NCBI RefSeq assembly: GCF_000143415.4
Contig: NW_003314277.1
Span: forward strand, 1,469,609-1,533,608
Source: Selaginella moellendorffii
Taxonomy: Eukaryota > Streptophyta > Lycopodiopsida > Selaginellales > Selaginellaceae
Direction of reading: 5' to 3'
Length of the DNA: 64,000 bases
The notes under the pieces: generated by a model
What the model saw: the letters and a program-made list of their open reading frames with translations, nothing else
What the model was told of the DNA's origin: nothing
Databases searched by the model: none
Translations under genes and position numbers: made by a program
In this document: piece after piece, positions 11,212-23,550 of the stretch
Layout of the letters: the number at the start of each line of letters is the position of its first letter
Numbering within the stretch: the stretch's first letter is position 1

Positions 11212-11544
11212 TCAAAGGAAGGCTCCCGCAAAGCTGCAACTGGAAGAGGTTGCAGAACTTTCATCGAAGGTGAGAATCAAATCGGAAGCCGCTTTGAGCC
11301 ACGGATCACGGATAAAACAGAAATCGATCATCACGTACCGCAAGTTGAGCATGGTTTCGCCGCTCAACAAAGCCACGCGGCTAAGCTCTCCGAACTCCTT
11401 CCCACACCCAGTTTGAGGCAATGTTAAGTCGTTCGATTCTCTTACCAAATGAGAAAAGCCTTCAAGCCGCTCCTTCATCTTGTTGTTGTCATTACGTGGC
11501 GGAGCCCCGCCTTTAAAGTGCCACGCGGGCGAGATGCAACGCAC
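11212..11544 (-). other. Possible coding fragment, unknown
   Basis: One open stretch on the minus strand has a protein-like sequence (for example VALLSGETMLNLRYVMIDFC) but no recognisable domain. It stops after about 110 codons beside AT-rich DNA. It may belong to the same remnant as the one at 9.9-10.7 kb. Confidence 0.25.
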
Positions 11545-11789
11545 TGACCAGTGTCAACGCTTTATAACGAGAAAGGGAGCTTCAAGAAAGCTCGCAGCAG
11601 CCTTGGATCGACAAAACACTCTTGACCCCCGTGATTGCTTGCGGCACGTCGTCCTGATTCTTCTGCAACTGGAAATTATTAATATATAATTTATAAACAT
11701 GTTTCTATTTCTAGAATATTCAGAAATATTCTTCAATTGTACTCGACTAATATATTCATGGTATATAAGCCTTGATTTTGCCATGGATT

Positions 11790-13780
11790 AATACTCAAGC
11801 TTTAAATCCTTTTTGGTCTCTAAAATAAACAATTAATAAACCAAGTAACTGTGAACTAACATTAACCATTAATTACAAAACTATGTGAAGAGCATAAAGA
11901 GGTTATTAATGGAGTAAGAAATTTCTACTTAAAAATCTTATTAACTTTTTATATTTTATGTTCTTCTCTTTAGGAACATCTATGGCACTGTGGCTAAATC
12001 TAGTGTGAAGTATATTTCACAAAGTCACTACAAAATGTTCAAATTCAACCTGATGAATATAGAGACTAATAGCATGGCATTAGTAATAATTATGAAGAAA
12101 ATCAGTTCTTTTGATTGTTCTCAATATCTAGGAAAATGAGAAACAAGCAAAAAATACCTTTTAAAACCCAATAAAATCAAAGAGAAAAAAACAAAAAAAT
12201 GATATAAAGAAATTAGTTATTTACTCTCTATTTTTCATGCTTTATGAATATTATTTTTTTGGGAGTCATAATTATATAGTTGCTTCTTGATTGGAATTTG
12301 AGGAGGATGCCATTATATTTCTTGAGTTTCTTTTTTTTTCATGAACATGTGGAACAAGTGAAAATTTATCACACTCAACAATGAAATTACCACATTAACA
12401 AATTAACTCTACTAACCATGATTGTGGAGTGAATAATTTCATAAAAGAACATTTAAACTATGTATTAATTTATTATCATGACATAATTTAAAGTGGTTAT
12501 TCACTTTCAATTCTATCATTCTTTTAACAAAATTATTAAAAATAAAAATATTAAAATTTAGAACAATAAATTAGGGAAAACTTTAATAAACCTTAAAATT
12601 AAAATTAAACTTGAACCATATAAGTTATAATTTTTTTTTCATTAGTTTTGCACATTCTTTCTTATTGCCAGAACACTCACAAAAAACGTTAAAATCAACA
12701 ATAAATATGAACCCATAGACTAAGTGGAAAGATGTTAAATCTACCTTGATTAATCTATCAAATTCTTTTATTTAAACAAGATGCACATATTATACAATAA
12801 TTCTATATTATTTATATAAACCTTATAATACATTATCTCATAAGGTTGTTTCTTTTTGTTTTCTAAGTTATAAAGAAGAATTTTATATTTTTCTGAATGC
12901 TTCCCAAATGGTATTGATAGGTGTTTGGTGAAGCAAATATATCAAATGAACTTCCCATTAAACAATTCTCTCTCTTTGCTTATGTGGTAGTGACTTAATA
13001 TCAACCTTCTCCCATCTAGACCCTCCTAACCACACCTGTCTTCACCTGTTTTTTTGTTTTTTTCACAAATTTTATATGTAACCTAAAATATTTCATAGTT
13101 CTTGCAAATTACAATCAACTTTAACTTGTCTGGGTTTTCATATATCCCTATCAGGCATGAGATATTAATTCAAAAAAATCATTTAGGATCCATCAAGCAA
13201 TTTAAACTGAAATTTATCTAAATCATATATATAATAAAAAGATAAGAATAAGTTTTTAGATTGTGAAAGGGTATGTAAATGAAAGGTATATTTAACTTTA
13301 TTGGAAACATGACCCATTCAACTAGAATGAGGGTTCAAAGCACTTTAAAAGAATCTAATTACACTCATTTTTCCAATTAAAAATTGCTCTATTGGGATGG
13401 GAGGGATCAAAGAATAATTTAGAGAATTACAAACATATATAACACACCATTGTATTATTCTATCCACACAGTTTTTATGAAAAAAATGTGTGCAGCACTT
13501 TTATCCACTCAAACATTACATAAACCATAAATACGTGTAATTTACATGGTGAATTTATAAGGGTTACTAAAGTTACAAGGTGGCAGCTAAAGATTTCATC
13601 CCAAGCATAGATGGCACTTTGAAAGGATTGAGGAAAAAAGCTTGACCACTGTGAGACTCAAGATCTGCTGCACTGCAATTGTGAAAAACTCACAATGGCA
13701 TTAGTATTTATATTGCCATTTGATTATCCCTGCATTTGATTTGTGTGAATAACTATTGAGAAATTTAAATAAAATTTATT
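11790..13780. other. AT-rich gap without genes
   Basis: About 2 kb of strongly AT-rich DNA with homopolymer runs. No open frame of note, RNA gene or repeat structure was seen. Confidence 0.6.
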
Positions 13781-13803
13781 ATGGGTGGAAGTTCCACTTG
13801 TTT

Positions 13804-14139
13804 TCAATCCTTCTTCTGGTGTGACCCTGCGTCCGCGAGCTCCACTGCGTCAGTGGCCTCTGCGACGCCATCGTGCCTCGCAATGCTCTTCTTGGCATCC
13901 TTGTATTCGTCCCTGAGCATCGCCTTGGCACCCTCGTCCCCACCCAAATCCTTCTTCTGCGTTAACCCCTCACTCGCGTTCTCATACTTCTCTTTCAATT
14001 CCTGATGGGCCTCCTCCACGCCCACGCGAGGATCCGGCGATTGCATCTGCCTGAAAAGCATGAACCAAAGCAAGAATCACATCGACATTCAGAACGGGGG
14101 AGGAGAAAACCTCGAGACTTGATCTTGTACACCCTGCAT
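13804..14139 (-). CDS. Small charged protein, 91 residues, two exons
   Basis: I do not recognise this protein. Exons 14139-14111 and 14050-13804 join across a 60-nt intron (GTTTTC...TTTTCAG) in phase 2. The product starts MQGVQDQVSRQMQSPDP and continues VGVEEAHQELKEKYENASEG; the remainder is rich in Lys, Asp, Glu and Ala and should be helical and very soluble. The composition recalls late-embryogenesis or small stress proteins, but no family motif is visible. In-frame protein-like sequence extends upstream of this ATG (to about 14200, ending in GFEAFDRFRAV), so the true first exon may start further up. Its end lies in the 3' flank of the next gene on the same strand. Confidence 0.45.
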
Positions 14140-14309
14140 GACTGCTCGGAAACGATCAAACGCTTCAAACCCTGGGTGCAAATAAATCACCCTGTCCTTG
14201 ACACCTGGTGTACCACGTGTCAGTCAGCCCATGTTGTTGTTCCATTCAAGATCAAAAGAAAGCGAGTAAAAAGTCGGGGGGGTTTTAGCTCTTTCAAAAA
14301 CCCACTGGA

Positions 14310-16051
14310 TTAAAGGACAATCTTTGCCTTTTTCAGCGTCGCCGTGGTGTTGCCACCGCCACTGACGAGGCTGCCATCGCTGCCAGCAAGGTCAAGATGA
14401 GATTTAGGTCTGGAACTCGAAACCTTGGGCGGTCCAAGGCACAAGTCCAGGTCAGGGTGGTTCCCTTCTTGTTGGTTGCGCACCCTGGGCTGAAATCTTG
14501 GTTGCATCACAGCTGCTGGTGCCGGCTCCAAACATATGGGAAACATTGGTGGGAGTGAAGCCTTCTGGCTTGGGTGGTGGACGGGAGGAGAGGTAGCATT
14601 CTGAACTTGTTGCTGTGGATGATAAACCCTGTTGGGGGTCTGAAATGGTGATGGCGGTGGGTGAAATATGTGGTGCTGCTGAAGGTGGTGCAGGCATGGG
14701 TAGCTCTGATCCTTTGGGGCAGGTGGAAAAGTTGGAACAGGTGGAAATGTTGGCAATTCTTCATGAGGCTGCAACCTGAAGCTCCCCATTGGAGGAAGAA
14801 GTGGAGCTGCAAAGTGCGGACTGAAGCCACAAAGGCTCTGCTGCTGCTGCTGCTGCTGATGCTGCTTCTGGAACCTCTGGGCTTCGATTCCAGAGATTAT
14901 GGAGAAGTTGACATTGGGATTTGGATTGGTGGCGGTGGTGGTGGCGGTGGCGGCGGGAAAACAAGGAGGCCGGTTTTTGGAAGGTGGTGGTGGTGGTGGT
15001 ACTTCGGGCATGGAGGATGGCGGCGATGGATGAGCTTGAGCTCGAGATTTGGGCCATGGCGGTGGCGAGGAGGACTCCAAGCTCAGGAATGCCAGCGTCT
15101 GGGATTGATTGGACGAGGTGGTAATGCAGCTGGTGGTGGCGGCGGCGGAAGAGGTGGCGATGGAAGCGGCGGCGGAGGAGGAAGAAATCGATGAGGAGCA
15201 GCAGGACGTGGAGGAGGAAGAGGAGGAAGAGGAGGAGGAGGAGGAGGAGGATGAGGATGGAGACGAGGAGATAGGGTTCGTGGCGGAGCTTGTTCTTCGC
15301 AGGGACGCTCCCGAGGAGCTATTGCTGATCCTGGGCGGGCAGCTCCTCTGGCCGCGGGGATTCATCTTGGGCGCGCATCCCAGCGACAATGCAGCTGCGA
15401 CCCACGAGAGAGGATGAGAAACCCATGAGCGAGGAGTGATCAGACATGGATTTGGAGCGCCCTCCCGATCGGACCGAAGCGCGCGCTATCGATCGATCGG
15501 GGAGAGGAGCATCGCCTCACCTTCCACACAGGGCTCCATGAAGGGGCCATCGCCGGCGGCCTCCTGGTCGCGGTTCTCGTCGGTTCTCCGGATCATGGTG
15601 TTGACGGCGTCGTCCAGGCGCTCCTTGAGCGTGGAAGCGTCGGCGTACTCGGCCTGGATGGATGAATCGATCGACCGACCGATAAGAATCGCGAGTCAGT
15701 GCTTGCTTGCTGGGATTGGGGCAAGGGAATCTTTCTCTCTCACCTCGGTGCGAGCTTTCGAGTAGAGAATCTCTTCCGCCCGTAGCACCACGATGGGAAG
15801 CTTTTCCTGCCATTCCTTTTTGCCGCGGGTGTCGGGCCTATGGAATTCCGTCACGATCCTGGAGGGAAGAAGATCGCCAAGAACACACAAGAACAGTGTG
15901 AGAGCGAGGAGAACAGAGACTTTGGAGTGGAAACCTGGGCTGTGCTCTACCTGAAAATCTCCTGCGTGAGGCTCCCGCGAAGAGCCTGGTGGGATTCGCT
16001 GTGCCACGCCCGCCGGATGCACTCGTAAGGCCTCGGCCCCGGCCGCGGCAT
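14310..16051 (-). CDS. Conserved plant protein of unknown function with low-complexity tail
   Basis: Four exons, 16051-15951, 15858-15744, 15653-15521 and 15394-14310, give 477 residues. The first 115 residues form a compact conserved block: MPRPGPRPYECIRRAWHSES, QEIFRIVTEFH, KEWQEKLPIVVLRAEEILYS and AEYADASTLKERLDDAVNTM. I recall this block from uncharacterised land-plant proteins that begin the same way, but know no function. The last exon encodes a Ser run, Pro/Gln/His-rich repeats and a C-terminal DLDLCLGPP motif, which resembles an EAR-type LxLxL repression motif. That suggests a nuclear adaptor role, as inference only. The Ser run is written by GAG/GGA repeats on the plus strand (about 15200-15260). 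An in-frame extension upstream of the chosen ATG exists but is not conserved-looking. Confidence 0.72.
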
Positions 16052-17560
16052 CGATCCCGCGCGTGGATTTGCTGCTGCTGGGCTGGATTTTGCTGCTGGA
16101 TGGCTTGTCCGCGAATTTGGCGCCCCAGATTCGTGGCCAATCGATCGCTCGCGATGGCTGGCTCGAGATGGGACAAGAAATGCGAAGGCGAGGGACAAGA
16201 CAAGATCAGACAAGGGATGAAGCGATGGATTGCTCCATCTCTGCGCGCCACTGGCTCAATGCAGGATCGCTCCTCGATGGATTCAACATGTGCAAAATTT
16301 AAGAAATCCACGGGAGCTGTGCAGCCAAATCCTTCCTCTCTTCTCCCTTTCTCTCGCACTCTCTCGCTCTTTCACTTTCTCCTTCTTTCTAGCTCCTCTT
16401 TCGCTATCTGGCTTCTCCCCAAGACAAGCACCGGTCCCTCGTTCGATTCCGGGGACACCGACACGTTTGTTCCATGTCCCCATGTCACATCCATGGGCAT
16501 GGCATGGATGCCCATCCGGGGGCTTTAACGGACGGCTGGGATTTTTTGGGTGTTATTTAGGTCAAAGATATCCCTCTATGAGTGTAGCGTGGTACACAAA
16601 GCCATGGACATTCATCACACGCACAAAGAAAGGAAAGGCCTTTCCTTCCTATCACCCCCTGCTGCCACTAAAGAGGCCCCTCTACTTATCGCGACAAACA
16701 AGAAATATTTTAAATAATATGGCACACTGGTGTTGGGAAGTATGATGTGTTTGATCGAATAAAAATAAAACCATAGTATACTCCCCATTGTGCTTGAGTT
16801 GGGATAATGGGTCCAACACCATGGATATAAAAAAAAGATAGCATTTGTAAGGAGGGGGATCGTCTCCACGTCTTTTCAAACCTTTCCCATGGGTCCGTCA
16901 CCTTTTTCTGACTTAAAAAAGGCTTAAATATGATAAAAGAGTAGATTAGTCGTTAATCAGATATCGCGACACGGACATCCAACCCCCCCAGTCCCCACGT
17001 GTACTAGCATATGGGACAGTACGGACATGGGCCCCCTTGGCGCGTGTGTACAGTCGGGCATGGGCCACAGCATCCCTTCGTCCAATGCGTCCACGTGGCG
17101 CAAGCCCAGGTAGCGGACGGGGAGATTTTGACCATTTTCGCGGCCAAGTTGGCCACTTGCCGGGAAAATCCACGTGGGCTCTCAGACACGTCAGCGGCCC
17201 CCCCGCTTTGTTTTGTTTAAAAACCCCCCCATTGGGTGTGGTGGTCCATGGAGCCAAGGGGGACGCGATGACGCGATGTAAAGAGTTTGTCTTGGTTGTA
17301 CACCGTAAGGTAGCCGGCCGCGTGATCGCACAAAGAGAGATTCGTTCTTCGTCACTGTGTAGCCTACACGAAGAGAGAAAGCAAAGTGAGTGAGGGAGGG
17401 AGAAATAAATGAAACGAGGATGGGGGAGCTCGCCTGTTTCGATCGAGGATTGCTGGCGGTCGCGAGCACGGTGAGTAATCTGGCAGCATGAGAGATGTGA
17501 TCTGCTTTTGATGGCGCTCGATCGATTCGCATAGATCTCTTTCTCCCTTAACGCGGCTCA
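16052..17560. other. Gap upstream of the unknown four-exon gene
   Basis: No gene was recognised. A CT-rich stretch at 16330-16400 is likely promoter or leader of the minus-strand gene. Sequence from 17000 to 17240 is GC-rich with several ACGTG-type G-box cores but no protein-like frame. Confidence 0.45.
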
Positions 17561-17599
17561 CCAAACAGCGGCCGCGGCAGCTTTCCTGAAAATCACGTA

Positions 17600-18400
17600 G
17601 TCAGTTCGGTCAGTTGAGTCGTGGTACTGGGAGTTTTTTCTATCTAGAAAAATACGAGGTGAAAGGAACGGAGGAAAGTGAGAGCACTAAAAACTCTGGT
17701 TTGCTTACTTGACGCTTTGTTCTTTGTTGGCACTGTTGCTGTTGATGTTGTCGATTTTAAGATCATCGGTCAGGCGGGCCTGCGGATCAAAATGGTTTTT
17801 TTCTTTTCGTTTTCCTGAAGCAAAAAAGTAAAAAGAGTGCTTGATCGAAGCAAAAGCTACTGCAAACTGCGCTACAATTGGCCTACCTCAAGGAACGACA
17901 AATAGACCAGCAGTTAAGTCGTGGTACTGAACAGCTCAATCGTTGCGTTTATGTGCTGCGACCTTGTAGAGAGAAAAAAAGGAAACAGTGTCACATTCAA
18001 AGGAAAGAAAAAAAAAAATTCTGAGAAAAGCCCACTATAGCTACGACAATAGATGAGCGATGAATCGTGGTACCTGAAGAGCAAGCTACGACAATAGGTG
18101 AGCGATACCTGAGGATGAAGAATAGTTATTTTTCCTTTCAAATCCGTTCTAAGGTGTCGCCGGTGCTATTCAATGAATTCTTATACGATCCATCAGGCCT
18201 GCAGGAGAAAAGAAGCATAAAAACGACAGAAAAGATAAGAAAATGCAAGAATTTTCTCGAGCTTCTAAGCTAGGAATTGAGAAAAACTAAGCGAGAACAA
18301 AGTAAATTTTGCCTACCTCCATGACAAGAGACTGGCAAAATCCCTGGCGCAAGGCTTGAAAAAAAAAATTTCTAAAGAAGATCCATCCCATCGCCACGGG
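17600..18400 (-). ncRNA. Possible spliced non-coding transcript with repeated exon ends
   Basis: On the minus strand the sequence alternates exon-like pieces with clear splice signals. A donor GGAG|GTAGGC lies at 18317/18316 and an acceptor CTGCAG at 18199. A donor CAG|GTATCG lies at 18109/18108. Another acceptor-like site is near 17960, and a second GAG|GTAGGC donor is near 17886. The string GTACCACGA follows an exon-like end three times (about 17617, 17920 and 18065, read in reverse). A unit containing ATTGTCGTAGCT is present twice, at about 18038-18052 and 18083-18097. All frames through the joined pieces meet stops, so a protein is unlikely. It would be transcribed away from SF1. There is no direct proof of expression. 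Confidence 0.25.
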
Positions 18401-18551
18401 CCGCCCTAAAATCCATCTCCGTGCGCCCTAAAATCTTTTTCAAGCCCGCCCAGAGAATATTCTCCGGGAATCGCTCCGAGTTTTAAAGACCGCCATAGAT
18501 GCTAGGGCAGCGCGAAATTTAGGGCACCTTGGAAGTGGAAGAATAGGAGCG

Positions 18552-20660
18552 ATGGAGCAGCCGGCCATGGCGTACAGCACCGGCGGATGGAACGATCGAT
18601 GGTATGCGCCAAGCAGCAGCCCGGAGAGCCCCCCGCCAGGTATCCAGCGGCATCACAGCCACCGTCATCACTACGGCAAGGATCGCCACAGCACGGACTC
18701 GGACTCGGATCATCACCACCACAGACACGACCGCGGCGGCTCCGTGGAGAACCAGGGCTCGGCGGAGGGTAAGAAGAGGAGGAGCCGATGGGAGCCCCAG
18801 CCGGAATCCACCGGGGAAGAGGGCGGCGGCCAAAATCCCCAGCAAAGCCAGCAGCAGCAGCTGCAACTCATCGATCCGCAGCGGCCGCCCGGCGGCGATG
18901 GCAGCGGCGCCGCCGCCCCCAAGAAGAGGAAGTCGCGATGGGCCGCGGAGGAGCCCAAGACGCTACTGGCCAATGTGAATTTGTCGAACTTCCCGACGAT
19001 CGAGTGGGATCCCGAGATGCAAGCGCTCAATATCAAGGTGTTGGAGCTCAACCGGAGGCTCCAAATGGGACAGCTCTACGACGACCGGCCCGACATGCCG
19101 AGGTCTCCATCTCCGGAGCCCATCTACGACAACATGGGCATTAGGATCAACACAAGGGAATATCGAGCTCGCGAGAAGCTGACGAAGGAGCGTCACGAGC
19201 TCATCTCCGAGATGATAAAGAAGAACCCACACTTCAAGCCGCCACCCGACTACAAACCTCCGAAGCTCCAAAAGAAGCTCTACATCCCGTCGAAGGAGTA
19301 CCCGGGGTACAACTTCATAGGACTCATCATCGGGCCTCGCGGGAACACGCAGAAGAGGATGGAGAAGGAGACTGGAGCGAAGATCGTGATCCGCGGGAAA
19401 GGGTCTGTGAAAGAAGGAAGAACGCACCAGAAGAGGGACGTGAAGCCGGATCCGTCCGAGAACGAGGACTTGCACGTCCTGGTGGAGGCGGACACCGAGG
19501 AGGCGCTGGAGGCGGCGGCTGGGATGGTGGAGAAGCTCCTCCAGCCGGTAGAGGAGGGGCGGAACGAGCACAAGCGAGCACAGTTGCGAGAGCTGGCGGC
19601 GCTGAACGGGACGATCCGGGACGACGAGAGCTGCCGCCAGTGTGGACAGCTCGGGCACCGGCAGTACTGCTGTCCGGAGAAGAGCACGACTTTCAAGGCT
19701 GGGGTGGTGTGCGCGAAGTGTGGCGACGGCGGCCACCCGACGAGCGATTGCACGCAGCAGGGACCGGCGGTGAACAAGATGGACGGGGAGTACCAGAAGT
19801 TCCTGGTGGAGGTGAACGCCGACGGTAGCGGCGGTGGCGGCGACGCCAGCGTCGGCCGCCACACCGGGCCGACTTTGCTTCTCGGGGGACCGAGTGGTGC
19901 TCCGGGGGGCCTGACGGCGAAGCCCAAGGACGATGATACGAACCTCTACGTGGGCTACTTGCCGGCGACGTACGATGACGAGTCCTTGAAGCGGCTCTTC
20001 TCGTCGTTTGGACAGATCGAGGAGGTGAAAGTGATCAAGGACCGAACCACCGGCGCGAGCAAAGGCTACGGGTTCGTCAAGTTCACGGACCCGGCGGCGG
20101 CGAGCCAGGCGGTGTTTAGCATGAACGGGTGGAAGATCGAGGACAAGACGCTGGCGGTGAGGATCGCTGGCCGGCCCCCGGCTCCAGGCGCCCCGGCGGC
20201 GTATGGAATGGATGGAAGTGGCGGCGGTGGAGCCTATACGGCGTTTCCTCGGCCACCCGGGTCCATGGCGGCGCCACCACCGTGGGGTCCCGGCCCGCCG
20301 CCACCTTTCAATCCTTACGCCGCTCAGTACCCGCTGGCCCCACCGGGGACGGTCCCTCCGCCACCCTTCAACGCGTTCCCGCCGCCGGGGGTGTACGCGG
20401 TGGATCCAGCGCCGCCGCCGCCGGGTTTCTCCCCGCCGCCAGCGTCGCAAGAGTCGCAGGGAGCGGCGTCGCAGGGGTCGGAGTTCTCGGGCTCTGCGTA
20501 CCATGGCTATCCTCCGCAGTACTCTGGTGGCTACTACACTGGACCGCCGCCTCCGGCTGTTCCTCCGTGGGCCACGAATGCCGCCGCGGCCGAGAACCCG
20601 CCGGCTAACCAGGTGGAGTCGGAGTACGAGCGGTTTATGTCCGAGATGAAGATGAAGTAA
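18552..20660 (+). CDS. SF1: Splicing factor 1 / branchpoint-binding protein, plant type
   Basis: SF1 binds the intron branchpoint and, with U2AF, marks the 3' splice site early in spliceosome assembly. The 702-residue frame has no intron. Near residues 75-82 and 119-126 are two KKRxSRW motifs, the type that docks on U2AF-homology domains. A helix-hairpin region follows, then the KH-QUA2 domain ([20 protein letters not shown], near residue 255). Next are two CCHC zinc knuckles, [14 protein letters not shown] and [14 protein letters not shown], and an RRM ([19 protein letters not shown] and [10 protein letters not shown]). The C-terminus is rich in Pro and Gly. The RRM is the mark of plant SF1; animal and yeast proteins lack it. 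The ATG lies just downstream of a GC-rich leader. Identity is very secure. Confidence 0.95.
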   Translation: MEQPAMAYSTGGWNDRWYAPSSSPESPPPGIQRHHSHRHHYGKDRHSTDSDSDHHHHRHDRGGSVENQGSAEGKKRRSRWEPQPESTGEEGGGQNPQQSQQQQLQLIDPQRPPGGDGSGAAAPKKRKSRWAAEEPKTLLANVNLSNFPTIEWDPEMQALNIKVLELNRRLQMGQLYDDRPDMPRSPSPEPIYDNMGIRINTREYRAREKLTKERHELISEMIKKNPHFKPPPDYKPPKLQKKLYIPSKEYPGYNFIGLIIGPRGNTQKRMEKETGAKIVIRGKGSVKEGRTHQKRDVKPDPSENEDLHVLVEADTEEALEAAAGMVEKLLQPVEEGRNEHKRAQLRELAALNGTIRDDESCRQCGQLGHRQYCCPEKSTTFKAGVVCAKCGDGGHPTSDCTQQGPAVNKMDGEYQKFLVEVNADGSGGGGDASVGRHTGPTLLLGGPSGAPGGLTAKPKDDDTNLYVGYLPATYDDESLKRLFSSFGQIEEVKVIKDRTTGASKGYGFVKFTDPAAASQAVFSMNGWKIEDKTLAVRIAGRPPAPGAPAAYGMDGSGGGGAYTAFPRPPGSMAAPPPWGPGPPPPFNPYAAQYPLAPPGTVPPPPFNAFPPPGVYAVDPAPPPPGFSPPPASQESQGAASQGSEFSGSAYHGYPPQYSGGYYTGPPPPAVPPWATNAAAAENPPANQVESEYERFMSEMKMK

Positions 20661-23550
20661 GGCTCTCCAGGTATGTGATATCTTACTCACTTCTCCGCAA
20701 TTTATTTTTTCGTTTCGCTTACTTGGATTTTTTATTTTTTCTCGTGCCATGGTTTGATTCTTGTGCTGATCTTGTTGTTGCTGCTAACGCCGTGCTAACT
20801 TCAACACAGTGTCGTTTTTTTTTGTTTGAATCTGCGCAGGCTGATGATAGTGATGATGATGAATTTGTGTTGTTTTACTAGCGCTACGCTGTCAACAAAG
20901 AAAAGAGAGAAAGACCAAAGTGGTGGTGGGCATGGTGGACATGGCGCTTCTAACGAGTTTGAGATTCGAGAATTCTTTCCAGGTGACGACTGACACAGTT
21001 GACACTATTAACGTTTTGTGTGTTCGTTTTTGTAGAGGTTTTTTCTTTAAAGTTTTTCCTTTCATAATCGTCTACTACAATGGTATGACGCTTCTAAGGC
21101 TGTGAGTGATTAGCTTTCTCGCTGTGCTGTGCTAATCCTTTCCATGTTGTGTCTAACCTTGTACAGAGAATGCTCCCTTTTTTTTTCTTTTTTTTTTCTT
21201 TTTCTGGGTTGTAGCTAAACCATAGTTTTTTGTGTATTGTCACCGATGCTTGCTTGCAGCGCAGATCTTTCCAGCCGAAAGCACGCTGAATCAATGAACC
21301 AACGAAAGTGGGTTGGAAAAGTGCCGCTGTAGTAGACATTTCTTTCTGGGTGATCCGCACGGGAGGAAAATTACAACTTGATTTAGGGTACTAGTTCTAC
21401 TTTAAAGAAAAGGTAAAAAAGGTATAGGTATATCAAAACCAAAATTGCTTAGAAATGTAAACGCTTGATTTCAATCCTCTTATGACTTGTCTACAAGATC
21501 ACTATTTATTCCAATGATGCCATGGGATTTTGGCTGGATAGAAAATGATGTTGTCTCTGGAGCAGGGATCTGTGTGATCCCTCCCAAAATTCGTTCAAGA
21601 ATCTCATTGGGCTACGAGCTGGAAAGAAGAGAAATGCACCCATCAAAGTGAAGGCGAAGAGTATAGTTAAAAGACGAGAACTTTGACATGGTGGTCTATA
21701 GAGAGAGCTATAGCCATAGAGCTGGGGAGTAAATGCAGGTTAGACAAGTATTATAAGTGAGGAAACTGACTGATGCCAAATCATTGCAGGTTACATTATG
21801 AACGAGGCTTTTCTGCGGTACCCGAGCGAGTACCAGCTGCACACAGACTCTCACACATATATGCCTGATGCGGATAATTCAAATTTAGAAGGCAGGCTTC
21901 AGATTTAGAAGCCGTTCGGCGGCGGGTTTAAAATACCAAGCCTGGCAGATTGTAAGGCCGAAGGAGCAAGGGAAGAAAAAAAAAGGAAAAAAAAGGGAGA
22001 GACAAATGTAGCAGCAAGCAGGACGAAAGTGCACAGGACGAAAGCTACGCAACTTTGATGGCGACTTTACGAGCGAGTGTGCGAACGAGGGAGGCGCGCG
22101 AGCGCGAGCGACCGAGGGATCGTAAATGTTTACGAGCTTCTCTTGTACAAGTTGTTTGTTGCTTTGAGAGGGAGTGAAAAGAGCGAGCGGGATGGGGAGA
22201 CTGACAGGCCGGTTTGGAAACGCTCCCTGGTTTGCAAATGGGCCAGATAAAGAGAAAGGCGAGTGGAAAGATGCCAAAGAAGCAGGACGAGCAGGGTGCA
22301 GGACTGTAGCTGAAAGCCCAAGTTGCAGAAGAGGTAAAGAGGGAGAGGCTTTTGAATTTTACCTCCTGTGGTGTTGGTGTTGCATAAACCTGCTGCAGTG
22401 CTGCAAGAGTGTGTGTGTGTGTGTGTGTGTACTCACAATCCCCCATTTTTGAACTTCTGCTGCAAAAGGGCCAGAACATCACAATCACATTTTTTCATTC
22501 CATGCTATATGTATTGAGACGTTGCAAGTACCTTTGGCTCGTTGCCTTCGCTTTCTCTTTGTCTGCAGAGGGGGACTGCTAAAATACCTGTAAGACGATC
22601 TGGTGGTGATGGTGTTTATGGATTTCTTTCTTTTTTTTTTTTTATAGCACATTCATACCAGTAAACCGTTGCTCCTGGTGGATGCTTGCTTATCGATCCC
22701 AACAAAAGAGCACCCGCGTATCCAAACGTTAGGATTCCTTTCCCTGCCTGGACTAACTGAGGCCCCTGTAAACATTCCCGGAGAGATTAGCTCTAATAGC
22801 GATGGACGCGATGGACAATCAGAGAGCTTGGAAAGAAAGAAATGCGATGACTCCAGTCCCAAGGACCACACACACCTGATATAAAAAGACATGGAAGGTG
22901 CAAGCAACACTACTACTGCTACTACTACTACGACTACTACTATACTACAAAAGACATTGAATTCAATGGCTTTACTGTCTCCAAGAAAATGGACCTCTGG
23001 CCTTACGGATTACTTTAATGATATCAGCAAAGGCCTTTCCTTCCAAGATTAAATGCACCTTCAGCATTTACAAATGCCTTGCACAGCTACGCTGCTATTC
23101 CATACCAGATCAGCCCAAGCATAGCTATTCTTTTCCACAAACGTCAAGGCAGGCGCGCAAGAAAAAGAAGTCCTCCTCCTTCTGTGTGCTTGTGTGACTA
23201 AGTAGAAATAGAAATGCATGCATGGATAACGGTGGCAAAGTGAAGTGCGTCGTCCCAATGCTGCTGCTATGCTACTACTGCATATGACTACTATATGCAA
23301 AATAACATCTAAAAAACGTAGACACGAGCAGCACAGCTTGGACAAATCATTTCACTTGACTCTAGAACTTCCCATGTCTCTCCACCTTTGGAAAACACGC
23401 ACCTTCAATGCGGCAGAGGAGCAGCAGGAGCAGTAGCAGCAGCGGCAGCAGCAGCAGCACAGGAATGGTATATGACACGGGCTTTATGGTTCCGAGGCAC
23501 GCAAAAGGAAAAGATTCCTTGACAAATCAGTAGAGAATCGGTGAGCGAGG
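20661..23550. other. Gap downstream of SF1
   Basis: The first 250 bp are probably SF1 3' UTR and may hold an intron (GTATGTG at about 20671 to TGCGCAG at about 20840). The rest has no recognised gene. Simple repeats: (GT)n at about 22411-22428, a CTA/ACT triplet run at about 22908-22945 and AGC/CAG triplets at about 23415-23460. Confidence 0.5.

Noticed and set aside
14921-15260. Plus-strand Trp/Gly- and Glu-rich frames
   Set aside because: They are shadows of the Pro-, Ser- and Gln-rich exon on the minus strand.
18963-20750. 595-codon open frame antisense to SF1
   Set aside because: Same reason: a compositional shadow of a confident gene, Arg-rich and without motifs.
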